22,362 bases of DNA from an uncultured Clostridia bacterium (lineage in GTDB: Bacteria; Bacillota; Clostridia; Christensenellales; UBA1242): NCBI GenBank assembly GCA_944376785.1, contig CALWDV010000009.1, positions 1-22,362 on the forward strand, written 5' to 3'. A model generated the notes under the pieces. That model saw only the letters and a program-made list of their open reading frames with translations, was not told the origin of the DNA and searched no databases. Positions 19,933 to 22,362 of the stretch are shown here, one piece after another (within the stretch, counting starts at the first letter, position 1; each line of letters opens with the position of its first letter). The translations under genes were made by a program, and so were the position numbers.

Positions 19933-21030
19933 ATGAAACTAGGAGTTGTAGGTTTGCCAAATGTGGGCAAAAGTACATTATTTAACGCAATAACAAAAAA
20001 TAGTATTCCAAGCGAAAACTATCCGTTTTGCACAATTGAACCAAATGTTGGAATTGTTGCAGTACCAGACAAACGTTTAGACGTTTTGGGAGAAATTTAT
20101 AACACAAAAAAAATAACACCTGCTATTATTGAATTTGTTGACATTGCAGGTTTGGTTAAGGGTGCAAGTAAAGGTGAAGGGCTTGGAAACAAGTTTTTAA
20201 GTCATATTAGAGAAGTTGATGCTATTGTTCATGTTGTTAGATGTTTTGACAACCCAAACATTACTCACGTTGACGGAAATATTGACCCAATTAGAGATAT
20301 TGAAGAAATTAATTTAGAATTAATTTTGGCAGATTTAGAAACAGTTAATAAACGTTTAGAAAAATCTCAAAAACTATATAAAACCGGAAACAAAGAAGTA
20401 ATTGATGAAGTTAACATTTTAACAAAACTTAAAGAAATTTTAGAAAACGAAAAACCTGTTAGGAGTTATAATGCAAACGAAGAAGAAAAAGAACTTATTA
20501 AAAGCTTTTTCCTAATAACTTCTAAACCTGTTATTTATTGTGCAAACATTTCAGACGATAACATTGCAACACCAGAAGATGAAATTGATTATGTTAAAAA
20601 GGTTAAGGAATTTGCAAAAAGTGAAAATGCTAAATGTGTTGTTGTTTGTGCTAAATTTGAAGAAGAACTTTGTTCTTTATCAGAGGAAGAAGCCGAACTA
20701 TTTAAACAAGAACTTGGTTTAAAAGAAACAGGACTAAGCAAATTAATTGTTGCAAGTTATGACCTTTTAGGTTTAATTAGTTACTTAACTGCTGGTGAAA
20801 AAGAAGTTAGAGCTTGGACAATTTCTCGTGGAACAAAAGCTCCACAAGCCGCAGGTAAAATTCACACCGACTTTGAACGTGGTTTTATTAAAGCAGAAAT
20901 TGTTAGTTACAACGATTTAATTGAAGCTGGTAACTTTTTGAAAGCCAAAGAAAAAGGCAAAGTTAGAATGGAAGGCAAAGATTACGTTGTTCAAGATGGT
21001 GATGTTATTTTATTTAAATTTAATGTTTAA
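19933..21030 (+). CDS. ychF: Obg-like ATPase YchF
   Basis: The 365-residue P-loop protein of the Obg/OLA1 group prefers ATP over GTP. It binds ribosomes and is linked to stress responses. Its P-loop is GLPNVGKST (7-15), and the switch region FVDIAGLVKGASKGEGLGNK is diagnostic. Then come SHIREVDAIVHVVRCFDNPN, a coiled insertion (LETVNKRLEKSQKLYKTG) and, in place of the GTPase G4 motif, CANISDDN. The carboxy-terminal TGS domain reads GEKEVRAWTISRGTKAPQAA then HTDFERGFIKAEIVSY, ending YVVQDGDVILFKFNV. The length matches the E. coli protein (363). CGAGGA precedes the ATG. A small unknown gene follows after 17 nt with its own ribosome binding site, probably in the same transcript. Confidence 0.96.
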   Translation: MKLGVVGLPNVGKSTLFNAITKNSIPSENYPFCTIEPNVGIVAVPDKRLDVLGEIYNTKKITPAIIEFVDIAGLVKGASKGEGLGNKFLSHIREVDAIVHVVRCFDNPNITHVDGNIDPIRDIEEINLELILADLETVNKRLEKSQKLYKTGNKEVIDEVNILTKLKEILENEKPVRSYNANEEEKELIKSFFLITSKPVIYCANISDDNIATPEDEIDYVKKVKEFAKSENAKCVVVCAKFEEELCSLSEEEAELFKQELGLKETGLSKLIVASYDLLGLISYLTAGEKEVRAWTISRGTKAPQAAGKIHTDFERGFIKAEIVSYNDLIEAGNFLKAKEKGKVRMEGKDYVVQDGDVILFKFNV

Positions 21031-21047
21031 TAATTAAAAGGTGTTTT

Positions 21048-21461
21048 ATGAAAGAATTTAAAGCTTTAAATGAACTTGATTTAAAAATTTCTAATCAAGA
21101 AAAAACATTGGTTGAAGAAAGTTGTTGCACTGCAATAACCATTGCACTTAATAATAATGGCGATGTTTTTACTTCTTTTGTTGGTGCATATAATCCCGAC
21201 ATTATAAAACTGCTTAAAAAAGTTCAAAAAACTTATTTTAAAGGGTTAGTAAAAAAACTAAAAAATAAGAATGAAGAAGCTGTTAAAAATGTTACTAAAC
21301 AAGCAGATGTTCAAAATGAAATAACACCACAAACAGAACAACCTAAAAAAGTTAAAAAAGTTCACGAGCCAAGAAAAACAAAACAAACAAAAGAAGAAAA
21401 CAAAACTGATCAATCAAAACAAACAAATAAAACAAAAAACACAAACAAAACAGAAAATTAA
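21048..21461 (+). CDS. Unrecognised 137-residue protein with Lys/Thr/Asn-rich tail, linked to ychF
   Basis: The first 70 or so residues look folded (ALNELDLKISNQEKTLVEES, CCTAITIALNNNGDVFTSFV, then DIIKLLKKVQKTYFKGLVKK), with a Cys-Cys pair at about 26-27. The remainder, from about residue 75, is low-complexity and rich in Lys, Thr, Gln, Asn and Glu (KTKQTKEENKTDQSKQTNKT). It is probably disordered and strongly basic overall, which would suit nucleic-acid or ribosome contact. AAAAGGTG is placed well before the ATG, 17 nt after the ychF stop, and a terminator follows, so it is the second gene of a two-gene operon. I do not recognise the family. The ribosome link is inference from the partner gene. 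Confidence 0.75.
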   Translation: MKEFKALNELDLKISNQEKTLVEESCCTAITIALNNNGDVFTSFVGAYNPDIIKLLKKVQKTYFKGLVKKLKNKNEEAVKNVTKQADVQNEITPQTEQPKKVKKVHEPRKTKQTKEENKTDQSKQTNKTKNTNKTEN

Positions 21462-21467
21462 CAAACA

Positions 21468-21494
21468 AAAAAAGAAGCAAATTGCTTCTTTTTT
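21468..21494. terminator. Terminator after the ychF operon
   Basis: An A-run plus GAAGC (21474-21478) pairs with GCTTC (21484-21488) plus a T-run, around AAATT. It can act in both directions, also serving the minus gene ending at 21527. Confidence 0.82.
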
Positions 21495-21526
21495 ATTTTT
21501 TGCTTTATTAAAAAACTTAATTTTTA

Positions 21527-22362
21527 TTAAAGAATTTTCTTATATAATTTTTTAATGTCGGCAACACTTGTTTCACGTGGGTTTCCACCTGTGCAAACAT
21601 CATTAAACGCATCTTGTGCTAACACGTCTAAATCTTCTTCTTTAATTCCTAATTCACTTAATTTTTCAGGAATGCCAACTTGTTTTTTAAGTTTTTCAAC
21701 ACAAGCAATAGCTTTTTTTGCTGCTTGTACGTCTGTTAAACCTTCTGTTTTAACACCAAAAATTTCAGCCATTTTTCTATATTTTGGAAGTGATGTGCTT
21801 TCCATATTATATTTTAAAACAGTTGGTAAAATCATAGCATTTGCTAAACCGTGAGCAATGTTAAATCTGCCACCAAGAGGGTGTGCCATTGAGTGAACAA
21901 TTCCCAAACCAACATTGCTAAATCCCATTCCTGCCACATATTGTGCATATGCCATTTTTTCACGTGCTAATTTATTTTTTCCATCTTCAACAGCAAGTGG
22001 AAGATATTTATAAATTGTTTTAGCAGCTTCCAAAGCAAACATATCGCTTAGTGGAGTTGCTCCTTTTGTTATTAAACATTCCAAAGCGTGTGTTAATGCG
22101 TCCATACCAGTGCTTGCAGTAATACCCTTTGGCATTGTTTCCATTAATGAAGCATCAATAATTGCAACTGATGGAATATCGTGTGGGTCAACGCAAACCA
22201 TTTTTTTGCTTCTTTTTGTGTCGGTTATAACATAATTAATTGTAACTTCGGCAGCAGTTCCCGCTGTGGTTGGACAAGCAATTAATGCTAAACCTTTATT
22301 TTTTGTGTTTGCAACACCATCTAAACTAACAACATCTTTAAACTCTGGGTTTGTTGCAATAA
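21527..22362 (-). CDS. fucO: Iron-containing alcohol dehydrogenase, FucO (lactaldehyde reductase) type, start beyond window
   Basis: The reading frame stays open to the right edge, so the ATG at 22201 is internal and the amino-terminal Rossmann part is missing. Visible are TTAGTAAEVTINYVITD (nucleotide and substrate region), VCVDPHDIPSVAIIDASLME, ATGMDALTHA-type sequence (STGMDALTHALE) with Asp and His iron ligands, and AQYVAGMGFSNVGLGIVHSM. AHPLGGRFNIAHGLANAMIL supplies the other two His ligands. The tail is DVCTGGNPRETSVADIKKLY. These match E. coli FucO (1,2-propanediol oxidoreductase, NAD-linked, anaerobic lactaldehyde or aldehyde reduction) more closely than other iron alcohol dehydrogenases. 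Exact substrate is uncertain without a fucose or rhamnose gene cluster in view. The two Lys/Arg residues before the internal Met (KRSKK) replace the usual KRRK-like stretch. Confidence 0.88.
   Translation of the reverse strand, partial: IATNPEFKDVVSLDGVANTKNKGLALIACPTTAGTAAEVTINYVITDTKRSKKMVCVDPHDIPSVAIIDASLMETMPKGITASTGMDALTHALECLITKGATPLSDMFALEAAKTIYKYLPLAVEDGKNKLAREKMAYAQYVAGMGFSNVGLGIVHSMAHPLGGRFNIAHGLANAMILPTVLKYNMESTSLPKYRKMAEIFGVKTEGLTDVQAAKKAIACVEKLKKQVGIPEKLSELGIKEEDLDVLAQDAFNDVCTGGNPRETSVADIKKLYKKIL

Overview
The window is very A+T-rich, densely packed bacterial DNA read with the standard code. It has strong G-rich ribosome binding sites, sigma-A-type promoters (TTGACA or close variants, 16-17 bp, TATAAT/TATACT/TAAAAT) and U-tract terminators. 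The amino-terminal part of the sporulation phosphatase SpoIIE, a Bacillus-type LexA box at dinB and an RsgI-like anti-sigma factor point to a spore-forming member of the Bacillota. An uncultured, low-GC gut-type Clostridia is my best guess; this is inference, since no marker gene such as 16S rRNA is present.

Layout. 1-2555 (minus): partial spoIIE and galU. 2600-4300: a divergent pair of unrecognised genes with facing promoters. 4306-5476 (minus): two tandem membrane proteins ending in SHOCT domains. 5823-7148 (plus): an unrecognised small protein and a cytoplasmic protein with LRR_5/BspA-like segments. 7195-8729 (minus): a PflX-type radical SAM protein and a four-helix membrane protein that starts at TTG. 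8788-10314 (minus): the LexA-controlled Y-family polymerase dinB and a small partner gene. 10489-12847 (minus): serS and a short uridine-kinase-like gene, preceded by a leader with an 18-codon ORF and a terminator-like hairpin. 13023-15135 (minus): an ECF sigma factor and its overlapping RsgI-like membrane anti-sigma gene, followed by a folded 3' element and a very long terminator hairpin. 15407-17037 (plus): an anchored extracytoplasmic protein whose promoter lies inside a large dyad, and a Tic20/DUF4870-like membrane protein. 17086-19764 (minus): argS, with a hairpin in its leader, and uppP. 19933-21461 (plus): ychF and a linked Lys/Thr/Asn-rich protein. 21527-22362 (minus): the carboxy-terminal part of a FucO-type iron alcohol dehydrogenase.

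Themes. Much of the window is housekeeping: two aminoacyl-tRNA synthetases, undecaprenyl pyrophosphate recycling, UDP-glucose synthesis and damage-tolerance replication. The least ordinary parts are the serS leader (12765-12907) and the envelope-sensing sigma/anti-sigma module with its neighbours (13023-15362). No CRISPR array, transposon, prophage gene, rRNA or convincing tRNA was seen.
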